A stretch of DNA of 15,797 nt from Lachnospiraceae bacterium (GTDB lineage Bacteria > Bacillota_A > Clostridia > Lachnospirales > Lachnospiraceae): assembly GCA_017652545.1 (NCBI GenBank), contig JAGCAV010000010.1:1-15797 (forward strand), in the 5' to 3' direction. This document shows positions 1-6,601 of this stretch, piece after piece. Both the position numbers and the translations under genes were made by a program. Numbering within the stretch: the first letter of the stretch is position 1; every line of letters starts with the position of its first letter. The notes below the pieces were generated by a model. It was not told where the DNA came from and did no database searches. It worked only from the letters and a program-made list of their open reading frames with translations.

Positions 1-2
1 GC

Positions 3-347
3 ATGCAGGAAGTGCAGCAGTATTTTGATCTGTCCGATACGTGGACCGATTATGATGGATATATTCATGATGGTACGGATCTTCTTTGGTATTTTTCTGA
101 AGGTGGATCAAAGAATCTCATCACATCACCAACTGCCTATGCAAAGGCACATGGAGCATATGACTCCAACGTTTATCACGATGCGGAAGGAAATCCTACT
201 TGCTATTGGTGGCTGCGGACGCCTGGCGATGATAGTGATAGCGCCGTGTGTATCAATTCCGCCGGAGGTGTTGACCCTGATGGCGACTTTATCGACAACG
301 ACAACAATGCGGTTCGCCCCGCTTTGTGGGTCAATCTGGCATCCTGA
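3..347 (+). CDS. DUF6273 domain protein, C-terminal part (5' end outside the window)
   Basis: This is the last 114 residues of a protein whose beginning lies before the window; the Met at base 3 is probably internal. The segment CYWWLRTPG followed about 35 residues later by VRPALWVNL is the typical ending of DUF6273 domains, which occur in large, often surface-exposed or repeat-containing proteins of gut Clostridia. Their function is not known to me. The domain ends normally at a TGA just after the VNLAS tail, so the gene is intact at its 3' end. The stretch between the two motifs is rich in Asp and Asn (DPDGDFIDNDNN), which could bind Ca2+, but this is inference. It is followed by a decayed SLH fragment. 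The domain call is firm; any role is unknown. Confidence 0.75.
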   Translation: MQEVQQYFDLSDTWTDYDGYIHDGTDLLWYFSEGGSKNLITSPTAYAKAHGAYDSNVYHDAEGNPTCYWWLRTPGDDSDSAVCINSAGGVDPDGDFIDNDNNAVRPALWVNLAS

Positions 348-399
348 TTCTACTATCACACACTCCCTCCCATCTTTTATTAATTATGCAAGAGGAAAG

Positions 400-513
400 C
401 GGCAGGCCGGAGAAATGACCACAGGGAAGAGCAAGACCTCGTTCGCACCAGATGATCCTTGTATAAGGGCACAGATCGTGACGTTCCTGTATAGGGATGG
501 TTCAGAGGCATTT
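400..513 (+). pseudogene. Remnant of an S-layer homology (SLH) domain
   Basis: In the frame ending at the TAG of 571-573, bases 415-510 read MTTGKSKTSFAPDDPCIRAQ followed by IVTFLYR. This matches the second half of an SLH domain (the pattern ttGtsattFsPdapcTRAqivtFLyRaaG), the module that anchors proteins to the cell wall. The bases before and after do not keep a recognisable SLH sequence. There is no start codon with a ribosome binding site and no signal peptide, so I read it as a broken 3' remnant of a surface protein. One SLH consensus Thr is Ile here (CIRAQ for CTRAQ). It may come from a former neighbour of the DUF6273 gene or have been left by a rearrangement. Confidence 0.6.
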
Positions 514-552
514 CCCGCCTATCGAATGATGTATAAAAACATGAAAAGCCTC

Positions 553-580
553 TTGACTCTCACATTGTGGTAGGCATTAT
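553..580 (+). promoter_or_regulatory. Possible promoter of the MerR gene
   Basis: TTGACT at 553-558 and CATTAT at 575-580 are separated by 16 bases and lie about 40 bases before the MerR start. The -10 matches the consensus at only four of six positions, so this is a weak call. No 19-20 base spacer of the kind MerR activators use was found. Confidence 0.3.
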
Positions 581-621
581 CATCTACCTGAGCTCAAAAA
601 TCAGCAACAGGAGGTACCGCC

Positions 622-1437
622 ATGCTGAAAATCGGAGAATTTTCAAAGCTGTCCAGAATCAGCATCAGAATGCTCCGCCACTATGATGAGATTGGTCTCT
701 TGAAGCCCGCTGAAATCGATCGCTTCACTGACTATCGGTATTACAGAGAGGATCAACTGCCGACGGCAGGCCGCATTGTTGCCTTGAAGGATATGGGGTT
801 TTCTCTTGCCGATATCATCAGGATCCTTGAGGTTTATGATGAACGGGAACAATTGGAGCGGTTCTTTTCTGTCCGACAGAAAGAACTGGAAGATATCTCT
901 CAGGATACGGCGCACAGATTGAGGCTTCTGGACGCAGCCCGGAAAAGGCTGAGAAAGGAAGAAGACATGAGCTATAATGTAACTCTGAAGACTATTCCCG
1001 AACGCTATGCTGCAACCATTCAGATGACAATTCCCCGCTATGAGGATGAAGGGATGATATGGGGAAAGCTGACAGAAGAAACCTGTCGGATGAACCTCGT
1101 GGAGGATGACCCCTGCCTTTGTGCTGTAACCTACCTCGATGGGGAGTACAAGGAAGAAAATGTTGAGATGATGGCATGGAAGACTGTGAAGGGCAGTTAC
1201 CCCGACACAGAGCATGTGAAGTTCCGTACACTTCCGGAGGTAACGGTCGCCAGCTGTACCTATCAGGGAAGCTATACCCAAATCACGGATGTTTACGCTG
1301 CTGTCATTGCCTGGATGGAGGCGAACGGGTATGAACCTGCTGAGCCGATGTTCAACATCTACCATGTCAGCCCGCACGAAACACAGAACCCGGACGAGTT
1401 TGTGACGGAGATCTGCTATCCGGTAAAGAAGAAATAA
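622..1437 (+). CDS. MerR-family transcriptional regulator with GyrI-like effector domain
   Basis: A 271-residue cytoplasmic DNA-binding regulator. Residues 1-70 form a MerR winged helix-turn-helix: IGEFSKLSRISIRMLRHYDE, then GLLKPAEID and the TDYRYY wing. Residues 75-118 form the dimerising helix (YDEREQLERFF to RKRLRKEED). The C-terminal part, about 120-268, looks like a GyrI/BmrR-type small-molecule pocket (GSYTQITDVYAAVIAWMEANGY, then an EICYPVKK end). Proteins of this build usually sense hydrophobic or cationic drugs and switch on a nearby transporter or enzyme. The start at 622 is supported by AGGAGG at 609-614. The alpha/beta hydrolase follows after only 24 bases and in the same reading frame, and a glycosyltransferase comes next, so both are plausible targets. 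The ligand is unknown. Confidence 0.88.
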   Translation: MLKIGEFSKLSRISIRMLRHYDEIGLLKPAEIDRFTDYRYYREDQLPTAGRIVALKDMGFSLADIIRILEVYDEREQLERFFSVRQKELEDISQDTAHRLRLLDAARKRLRKEEDMSYNVTLKTIPERYAATIQMTIPRYEDEGMIWGKLTEETCRMNLVEDDPCLCAVTYLDGEYKEENVEMMAWKTVKGSYPDTEHVKFRTLPEVTVASCTYQGSYTQITDVYAAVIAWMEANGYEPAEPMFNIYHVSPHETQNPDEFVTEICYPVKKK

Positions 1438-1461
1438 GCCGACAGAGTACGCAAGACAAAA

Positions 1462-2370
1462 GTGCTCCCGGTCACCGGCGACAAACCGATGATCGGGAGG
1501 CTTGCCGGCTATTTGTACAGTATGGGTGAGGATCAGCATGGGATAGTGGTGATTGCTCATGGATTTGGTGATGGTGGCCACAATTCCTACATGGATTGTG
1601 CAGATTATTTTGCACGGAACGGCTATTATGTTTTTGCTTACGATGCCACAGGAACGGATAAAAGCGAGGGAGACGGTGCAGGTGGTGTTCCCCAGGGCGT
1701 GATAGATCTTGAGTACGCCATTTCTTTTGTTGAAGCGAATGAGGATATCCCCGATCTCCCGATCGTTCTCTTCGGACACAGCTGGGGAGCGTATAGCGCA
1801 TGCAGTGTTTTGACCTATCACCCTGAGGTCAGGGCAGTTATTGAGTGTTCGGGTTTTAACCGGTCCTCAGACATGTTTGAGGCAGGTGGAAAATCACAGG
1901 CCGGTAATGTCATTTATGCAATGACACCTTTTGTCAGGATTTATGAACTGTTTAAGTATGGCAAATATGCGTCAAATACCGCCATGGATGGGTTTCAGTC
2001 TACAGACGCATCCGTGATGATCGTTCACAGTGCAGATGATGATGTGATAGGAATAGAATACGGGTACGATCAGTATTATGAAAAATATAAGGATGATGCC
2101 CGTTTCACCTTCATCAGATTTGAGGACAGAGGACACAGCAATATCCTTAATGATCCAAATGATACGTATAAAGACGAATTCAATGCCGGATTTGATCAGT
2201 GGCTTAAGACACTTGATTATGATTACAAATCTGAGGAAAACAAAGACCGCTTCATAGAAGATAAAGCAAATTACATCACGGAGAACCTTGATCACGCCAG
2301 ATGGAGCAATCGTTTGGATAAAGATCTGTTTGAGAAGTTTTTGAGCTTTTATGACAAGGCGCTGCAGTGA
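1462..2370 (+). CDS. Alpha/beta hydrolase, probably N-terminally shortened
   Basis: A serine-hydrolase-fold protein of up to 302 residues. Visible parts are the oxyanion-side HGFGDGGH (residues 33-40), the nucleophile elbow GHSWGA with Ser107, an acid near Asp193 in HSADDDVI, and His225 in EDRGHSN, so the catalytic triad looks complete. The family contains esterases and lipases; the substrate is unknown. From memory, relatives with the GYLY-to-VVIAHG arrangement carry some 50 or more extra N-terminal residues, often with a membrane anchor. Here homology begins almost directly after the MerR stop. No ATG with a ribosome binding site is present: the candidates are GTG 1462, ATG 1489 and ATG 1522, all poorly supported. 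It may be made by coupling to MerR, or be a 5'-deleted gene. GC content is low towards the 3' end. Confidence 0.75.
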   Translation: MLPVTGDKPMIGRLAGYLYSMGEDQHGIVVIAHGFGDGGHNSYMDCADYFARNGYYVFAYDATGTDKSEGDGAGGVPQGVIDLEYAISFVEANEDIPDLPIVLFGHSWGAYSACSVLTYHPEVRAVIECSGFNRSSDMFEAGGKSQAGNVIYAMTPFVRIYELFKYGKYASNTAMDGFQSTDASVMIVHSADDDVIGIEYGYDQYYEKYKDDARFTFIRFEDRGHSNILNDPNDTYKDEFNAGFDQWLKTLDYDYKSEENKDRFIEDKANYITENLDHARWSNRLDKDLFEKFLSFYDKALQ

Positions 2371-2431
2371 TCTGCATAATATGACGTGGAAACCCGTATT
2401 GGATGAAGAAATATCAGGGGCAGGGAGAAAA

Positions 2432-3676
2432 ATGCGCGTTTGTATTATGACGCTGGGCTCTCGCGGAGATGTGCAGCCTTATGTATCGCTGGGTAAGGAA
2501 TTGGTCAGACGGGGGCATTCCGCTGTGGTTTGCACCGGGGGAAGCTTCCGGCAATTCGTAGAAGAAAACGGGGTTGAGTTTAAGGAGACTGCCAGCGATT
2601 TGATGGCGGTTGCAGAAACGCCGGAGGGAAAAGCCATTTTGGAGCATCCTGTGAGAAATATGCGGCTGGCGCTTCGCTATTCCAAAGAAATCATCAATCC
2701 GGCCTTTCGGAAAACGCTGGATGATTTCTACAATGCGGCTAAGGGTGCAGATATGATCGTGTACCATCCAAAAGCATTGGGTGCGGTGGATATGGCATTA
2801 AGTCTTGGGATACCCTGTGTAAGTATGCCCCCTGTTCCCATTACTTTTCCGGTCCGTGAATTCGCCAATCTTGCGGTTACCCATAAAAACCTTGGCCCGG
2901 TGTTAAACCGGCTGACATATAAAGTGAATGAGAAAGCAGAAGCAGCACAGATAAAAGAGATCAATGATTTTCGTGAGAAGACACTGGGAATCAGGAAACG
3001 TCGGGCCGGTATATACACCTATACGGATGGGACAGATCATATTCCCATCGTTTACCCGATAAGCTCGCTGCTGTTTCCTGATGTCAGGAGCTGGGACGGA
3101 CAAGTGTTTCTGCCCGGATTTCTGTTTTTGGAGACGGATGAAAAGCTGCCCGATGAAATAACAGACTTTATAAATGCAGGAGAAAAGCCTGTCGTTGTAT
3201 CTTTCAGCAGTATGCCGCTCTCCGATCCTGAGAGATTCATGGGAAAATTGTCTCAGGCTCTTGAGAAAACAAATGAAAGGGTTATCGTTCTGACCGGGAA
3301 CAGTGGAATTTCCGGACAAAACAGCAAAACAGGCCTGTTCATTAAGTCGGCACCCCATTCACTTTTGTTTCCCCGGGCAAAAGGAGTGGTTCATCACGGC
3401 GGCGTGGGAACGATGGCTGCGGCATTGAAGGCAGGTATACCTCAGCAGATCATTCCGTTTTCGGTGGATCAGCCTTTTTGGGCTGAGCGATTATATAAAC
3501 TGGGGTATGGGCTCAAACCATTGAGAGAGAAGACACTTTCTTCTGATGATCTGGCTAATGCTTTTATTCAGATGAATGTACAAGAGGTACAGTCAAAAGC
3601 GAAACAGATCAGCTCAGAAATACAGGCTGAAAATGGAAACGAAAGACTGGCAGAATACCTGGAAGGACTGATATAA
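2432..3676 (+). CDS. GT1-family (UGT/macrolide or sterol type) glycosyltransferase
   Basis: A 414-residue GT-B fold enzyme that would move a sugar from a nucleotide sugar to a lipophilic acceptor in the cytoplasm. The N-terminal lobe opens with MTLGSRGDVQPYVSLGKEL (residues 6-24), the hallmark of the sterol-glucosyltransferase/GT28-like N domain, followed by GHSAVVCT and FVEENGVEF. The C-terminal lobe has the donor-binding signature APHSLLFPRAKGVVHHGGVG (307-326) followed by PFSVDQPFWA (342-351). I chose ATG 2432 because GGGAGAA sits just before it and the family begins MRV-MTLGSRGD; an upstream in-frame ATG at 2351 would overlap the hydrolase and adds non-conserved residues. It starts 61 bases after the hydrolase and is probably cotranscribed. 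A role in detoxifying a drug sensed by the MerR protein is possible; the acceptor is unknown. Confidence 0.88.
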   Translation: MRVCIMTLGSRGDVQPYVSLGKELVRRGHSAVVCTGGSFRQFVEENGVEFKETASDLMAVAETPEGKAILEHPVRNMRLALRYSKEIINPAFRKTLDDFYNAAKGADMIVYHPKALGAVDMALSLGIPCVSMPPVPITFPVREFANLAVTHKNLGPVLNRLTYKVNEKAEAAQIKEINDFREKTLGIRKRRAGIYTYTDGTDHIPIVYPISSLLFPDVRSWDGQVFLPGFLFLETDEKLPDEITDFINAGEKPVVVSFSSMPLSDPERFMGKLSQALEKTNERVIVLTGNSGISGQNSKTGLFIKSAPHSLLFPRAKGVVHHGGVGTMAAALKAGIPQQIIPFSVDQPFWAERLYKLGYGLKPLREKTLSSDDLANAFIQMNVQEVQSKAKQISSEIQAENGNERLAEYLEGLI

Positions 3677-3682
3677 ATAATT

Positions 3683-3707
3683 CCGGCTTGTCTGAGGCTG
3701 AAGCCGG
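3683..3707 (+). other. Short hairpin after the glycosyltransferase gene
   Basis: CCGGCTT and AAGCCGG form a perfect seven-base stem around an 11-base loop, six bases after the glycosyltransferase stop codon. No T-run follows, so it is not a textbook terminator. It may protect the 3' end of the transcript. Confidence 0.35.
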
Positions 3708-3750
3708 GTAAGCAGGGCACAAAAAAGCTGCCGTGAAACGTGACATACTG

Positions 3751-3790
3751 CCCCCAGGCAGGACTTTGAAATACAAGACCTGCTTGGGGG
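3751..3790 (+). terminator. Likely terminator hairpin between glycosyltransferase and PadR operon
   Basis: CCCCCAGGCAGG (3751-3762) pairs with CCTGCTTGGGGG (3779-3790) over 12 positions with a single G-T wobble, around a 16-base loop. Only TATTT follows, so termination may be partial. It stands just upstream of the PadR promoter and would insulate that operon. Confidence 0.55.
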
Positions 3791-3823
3791 TATTTCCTGT
3801 ACCATTCAGCTGAAACTCTCAAA

Positions 3824-3852
3824 TTGACATATTCCACAAGTGGAACTATAAT
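3824..3852 (+). promoter_or_regulatory. Perfect consensus sigma-A promoter of the padR operon
   Basis: TTGACA at 3824-3829 and TATAAT at 3847-3852 match the housekeeping consensus at all twelve positions, with the optimal 17-base spacer. Transcription should start near 3859, about 28 bases before the PadR start codon. Such a strong promoter is normally held down by a repressor, which fits the palindromes lying in its spacer and at the expected start. Confidence 0.9.
3831..3846. promoter_or_regulatory. Operator palindrome 1 in the padR promoter spacer
   Basis: ATTCCACAAGTGGAAC contains the inverted repeat TTCCAC-AA-GTGGAA and lies wholly between the -35 and -10 boxes. Its twin is centred 24 bases downstream. 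A bound protein here would block RNA polymerase. The nearest candidate is the PadR protein encoded immediately downstream (inference). Confidence 0.75.
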
Positions 3853-3854
3853 TT

Positions 3855-3870
3855 ATTCCACGAGTGGAAT
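3855..3870. promoter_or_regulatory. Operator palindrome 2 at the padR transcription start
   Basis: ATTCCACGAGTGGAAT is an inverted repeat with seven-base arms and a two-base centre. It covers the expected transcription start. It differs from operator 1 at the centre (GA for AA) and at the last base. The centre-to-centre spacing of 24 bases, a little over two DNA turns, would allow two dimers to sit on nearly the same face. Confidence 0.75.
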
Positions 3871-3886
3871 ATACAGGAGGGTTATT

Positions 3887-4570
3887 ATGCTCAAACATGG
3901 TATCCTGGGTCTGATCAGCAATGGCGACAAGACCGGCTATGAGATCATGACTGTATTCAGGGATTCCCTGAATCATTTCTGGACGGCGCAGACCAGTCAG
4001 ATTTACCGGGAACTGCAGACAATGGAAAAATCCGGGTGGATCAGTCAGACCCATGTGTCGCAGACCGGAAAACCGGACAAGAACGTGTTTTCCATCACCC
4101 CGGCCGGGCACGACGAGCTGATGCGATGGCTTCGGGACAGCAATCTGCCTGCAGGCTTCCGGAACCCGTTTCTGATGAAGGTTTTCTTTATGGGCGAGCT
4201 GCCGGTGGAAGAAAGCATCGCTTTTTTTAAGGCCTTTCGGGAAGCGTCCGTTTTTCCGGATGAGGGGAAGCAGGTGTCTGCAAGCGCTGACATGTACCGG
4301 CAGATCGTAGACCATCCGGAAAAAGCGGTCTACTGGAAACTCACCATCGAATTCGGACGGATGTATGAAAAGATGCAGCGCGCATGGTGCGATTATTGTA
4401 TCCGGGAGCTTGGAGGATTGAGCCTTCAGCGCGGGACGGATACCTGCAGCAAAGGCAGCGAAGACAGTAAGGACAGTGAAGACAGCGAAAACAGCGAAGA
4501 CAGCGAAGGCGGCAGAATACAGAAAGTGCTGACGGAAGGGGGAAATGACAATGAGAGTGATCGTGCATGA
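3887..4570 (+). CDS. PadR-family transcriptional regulator with a repetitive acidic tail
   Basis: A 227-residue repressor-type regulator. Residues 1-85 are the PadR winged helix: LKHGILGLISNG, TGYEIMTVFRDSL, then SQIYRELQTMEKSGWI, the wing with KNVFSITPAGHDEL, and WL. Residues 90-180 are the helical C-terminal domain used for dimerisation. The start at 3887 is set by AGGAGG at 3875-3880; an upstream in-frame Met would fall inside the promoter. The C-terminus carries six near-identical DSE-like triplets (190-207) encoded by a nine-base tandem repeat, which is unusual for PadR. The gene sits first in its operon behind twin palindromes, so autorepression is likely. The following flavodoxin gene starts inside its 3' end. 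PadR proteins commonly sense phenolic acids or drugs; the ligand here is unknown. Confidence 0.9.
   Translation: MLKHGILGLISNGDKTGYEIMTVFRDSLNHFWTAQTSQIYRELQTMEKSGWISQTHVSQTGKPDKNVFSITPAGHDELMRWLRDSNLPAGFRNPFLMKVFFMGELPVEESIAFFKAFREASVFPDEGKQVSASADMYRQIVDHPEKAVYWKLTIEFGRMYEKMQRAWCDYCIRELGGLSLQRGTDTCSKGSEDSKDSEDSENSEDSEGGRIQKVLTEGGNDNESDRA
4454..4507 (+). repeat. Six-copy nine-base tandem repeat in the padR 3' end
   Basis: Six consecutive in-frame nine-base units of the form GRCAGYRAR (variants of GACAGCGAA) encode GSE-DSK-DSE-DSE-NSE-DSE. The units differ at one to three positions each. This looks like slippage expansion of a Ser/Asp/Glu linker. Confidence 0.85.
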
Positions 4571-5039
4571 TCTGGACAGCCAATATGACAAAATGCTCAC
4601 AGCCGGATGTGACCGGGTGATATCCGCGGACGGAAAATACGCACCCTGTCAGGGATGCTTCGGCTGCTGGACAAAGCATCCTGCGGAGTGCGGGATGAAG
4701 GACAAGCTGCAGCAGGTCTGCAGGATCATCGGCCGGGCAGACGAGCTGGTGGTCATAACAAAGAATCTGTACGGGGGCTACAGCGCGGATATCAAAAATG
4801 TGCTGGACCGCTCGATCGGCACATCAACGCCGCTCAGCACGTACCGCGGCAGGCAGATGCACCATACACTGAGGTATGGAAAGCACGATCTCTGGAAAGT
4901 GATCGTCTACGGTGAGATCACCGAAGCGGAAAAAGATACCTTCCGCTGTCTGGCGGAGCGAAACGCGCTCAATGACGGGTTTGAACGGTCTGAAGTTGTG
5001 TTTTTGAATGATCTTGAACAGCTGGAGGGACAACTATGA
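4545..5039 (+). CDS. Flavodoxin-fold oxidoreductase with four-cysteine motif, lacking the N-terminal phosphate loop
   Basis: A 164-residue protein related to NADPH-dependent FMN reductases and iron-sulfur flavoproteins. Cys35, Cys38, Cys41 and Cys49 form C-x2-C-x2-C-x7-C (CQGCFGCW then ECGMKD), which in iron-sulfur flavoproteins can hold an Fe-S cluster and in other members is simply conserved. ADELVVITKNLYGGYSADIK (64-83) is the usual strand and FMN-ring loop. The N-terminus is short: after MRVIVHD there is no GSPRKNGNT-type FMN phosphate loop and the Cys motif comes about 15 residues early. It overlaps the padR 3' end by 26 bases. GGAAGGGGG lies at 4534-4542, so ATG 4551 is an equally good start. 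The next gene begins at an ATGA overlap. A redox role with the next protein is inferred. Confidence 0.75.
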   Translation: MTMRVIVHDLDSQYDKMLTAGCDRVISADGKYAPCQGCFGCWTKHPAECGMKDKLQQVCRIIGRADELVVITKNLYGGYSADIKNVLDRSIGTSTPLSTYRGRQMHHTLRYGKHDLWKVIVYGEITEAEKDTFRCLAERNALNDGFERSEVVFLNDLEQLEGQL

Positions 5040-5782
5040 AAACGGTATTCATCAACTGCAGCCCGAAAAAACGATTCTGTGCATCGGCGTATTTCCTGAC
5101 TTTGCAGCGCCTGTTCGTGCGGGGAACAAAGGTCACCCTGAAGCTGCGCACACCGGCGGATCATGAACCGATCCTGGATCAGATCAGGGACGCGCAGGCC
5201 GTGGTGTTTGGGCTGCCGCGTTATGTGGACAGCATTCCCTCCCATGTGCTTCGGTTCCTGGAGAAAATGGAAGTGTTCTGCAGGGAAAATGACCTGCATC
5301 CGGGCATTTACTGCGTTGCCAACAACGGTTTTATCGAAGGAAAGCAGAACGAACCCCTGATGCGGAATTTTGAACATTTCTGCAACCGGGCGGGACTTGC
5401 CTGGGGCGGCGGCGTCGGGATCGGCGGCGGTGTGATGCTGAATGTGACCCGGATCCTGTTTGTGGTGGATATCGGTTTACTGCTGCTGAATACCGTGCTC
5501 AGCGCGGTGAATAAAGGCGACTTCTTCCCGAAGGAGGCCTGGATCAGTTTTGGAGAGAATGCGGCGCTTCTTCTGTTCTTCAATCTGGGCGTACTGTTTT
5601 ACCTTGCCCGCATGGGGCATTTTATCAACAAAAAGACTTTCAGCGGCAGGAAATATACCCGCATCCTGCTCCCTTCATTTGTTTTCATTCTGTTTGCGGA
5701 TATCTTCTTTGTCATCATTTCTCTGTTTGAGGGAGGACTCTTCCGGGGCTGGCTGGCAAAAAAGGAGATAGGGGAAGGCTAA
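5036..5782 (+). CDS. Flavodoxin-fold protein with three C-terminal membrane segments
   Basis: A 248-residue protein. The N-terminal part (1-130) is flavodoxin-like: MKTVFINCSPKKRFCASAYF carries the FMN phosphate loop, AQAVVFGLPRYVDSIPSHVLRFLEKM (54-79) is the FMN-ring loop and dimer region, and IYCVANNGF with GLAWGGGVGIGGG completes the fold. It lacks the CxGCxxCW motif of its upstream neighbour. Three hydrophobic segments follow, at about 138-158, 174-194 and 208-230, so the flavin domain should be tethered to the cytoplasmic face of the membrane. The start codon overlaps the previous stop (ATGA), a sign of translational coupling. It may accept electrons at the membrane or pass them to a partner; the substrate is unknown. 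The flavodoxin part is recognised with good confidence; the whole arrangement is not a family I can name. Confidence 0.75.
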   Translation: MKTVFINCSPKKRFCASAYFLTLQRLFVRGTKVTLKLRTPADHEPILDQIRDAQAVVFGLPRYVDSIPSHVLRFLEKMEVFCRENDLHPGIYCVANNGFIEGKQNEPLMRNFEHFCNRAGLAWGGGVGIGGGVMLNVTRILFVVDIGLLLLNTVLSAVNKGDFFPKEAWISFGENAALLLFFNLGVLFYLARMGHFINKKTFSGRKYTRILLPSFVFILFADIFFVIISLFEGGLFRGWLAKKEIGEG

Positions 5783-5939
5783 AAGGATACTCAGAAGGAT
5801 GATACAGATTTATGATCAGATTAGAGAAGGTCACAGGAAAAAACATATGGGAGATACTGAAACCGGTGAAATGGATGGGGAAGAACTGATCGCGATCCTT
5901 GCGATCAGCCACATGACAGGTGACAGGCATGAGGAATAT

Positions 5940-6413
5940 ATGATCCGGGACCTTCGGGAGAATGAGACGGATCTGCTGAAGGCATTCCTGTATGAGGCGA
6001 TTTTTGTCCCTGAGGGTACGGAGCCGCCGCCCCGGGACATTGTTGAGAAGCCGGAACTGCGTGTGTATACCGATGGCTTTGGAAGCGGGAAAGGCGACAA
6101 CTGCCTGGTGGCAGAGGCCGGCGGCAAAATCGTCGGCGCTGTCTGGACCCGCATCATGAATGATTACGGCCATGTGGATGATGACACACCGTCATTTGCG
6201 ATTTCACTGTATAAAGAATACCGGGGACAGGGCATAGGAACCCGGCTCATGCAGAGGATGCTCGAACGGCTGAAACAGCAGGGGTATAAAAGGGCATCGC
6301 TGGCGGTGCAGAAAGCCAATTACGCTGTGAAGATGTATGAGAAGGCCGGGTTCAGGACCGTCTGTGAAAACGCGGAAGAATACATTATGGTGTGTGATAT
6401 ATGTTCATTATAA
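5940..6413 (+). CDS. GNAT-family N-acetyltransferase
   Basis: A 157-residue acetyl-CoA-dependent acyltransferase. The acetyl-CoA pyrophosphate loop is YRGQGIGTRLM (94-104), preceded by FAISLYKEY (beta 4), and the C-terminal half has the usual NYAVKMYEKAGF (127-138). The N-terminal MIRDLRENETDLLKAFLYEA fits a GNAT start. I chose ATG 5940 because GAGGAAT lies directly before it and homology begins there; an in-frame ATG at 5799 would add 47 residues without clear GNAT character. It follows the flavodoxin pair after a gap of about 157 bases with no obvious terminator or promoter, so it may be the distal gene of the PadR operon. The acceptor, which could be a small amine, an antibiotic or a protein, is unknown. 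Confidence 0.87.
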   Translation: MIRDLRENETDLLKAFLYEAIFVPEGTEPPPRDIVEKPELRVYTDGFGSGKGDNCLVAEAGGKIVGAVWTRIMNDYGHVDDDTPSFAISLYKEYRGQGIGTRLMQRMLERLKQQGYKRASLAVQKANYAVKMYEKAGFRTVCENAEEYIMVCDICSL

Positions 6414-6477
6414 AATATTGATATGCATGTTTATATTGCACAAATAGTAACGAATAAAAGTAAAAAATATAATCATA

Positions 6478-6506
6478 TTGCCCAAAACTCCGATGCCTGA
6501 TACAAT
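6478..6506 (+). promoter_or_regulatory. Candidate promoter of the exported flavoprotein gene
   Basis: TTGCCC (6478-6483) and TACAAT (6501-6506) are 17 bases apart in an otherwise AT-rich intergenic region of 188 bases. This would give an 88-base leader that includes a small CGGG/CCCG hairpin at 6519-6531. A perfect TATAAT also occurs at 6468-6473 but has no good -35, so an alternative start is possible. Confidence 0.5.
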
Positions 6507-6601
6507 GATGAAAAACTTCGGGAATATCCCGCCTGAGGAAGGCAGGGAAGTGTGAGTGTGTCATTCATAAAATATCAGATATCATAAAAGGAGGATTTGG
6601 T

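Noticed and set aside
643..1821. Long minus-strand open frame opposite MerR and the hydrolase
   Set aside because: The plus-strand genes have clear domain motifs, and this frame has none.
3683..3707. Hairpin after the glycosyltransferase as a terminator
   Set aside because: It has only seven pairs and no T-run. The larger hairpin at 3751-3790 is the better candidate.
3751..3870. Riboswitch or attenuator ahead of padR
   Set aside because: The large hairpin lies upstream of the promoter and so would not be in the padR transcript. The remaining leader of about 28 bases is too short.
5799..5939. Longer start for the GNAT gene at ATG 5799
   Set aside because: The extra 47 residues do not look like a GNAT domain, while ATG 5940 has GAGGAAT directly upstream and begins at the family start.
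6414..6601. Riboswitch in the leader of the flavoprotein gene
   Set aside because: I could see only a four-base-pair hairpin and no conserved aptamer pattern such as an FMN element.
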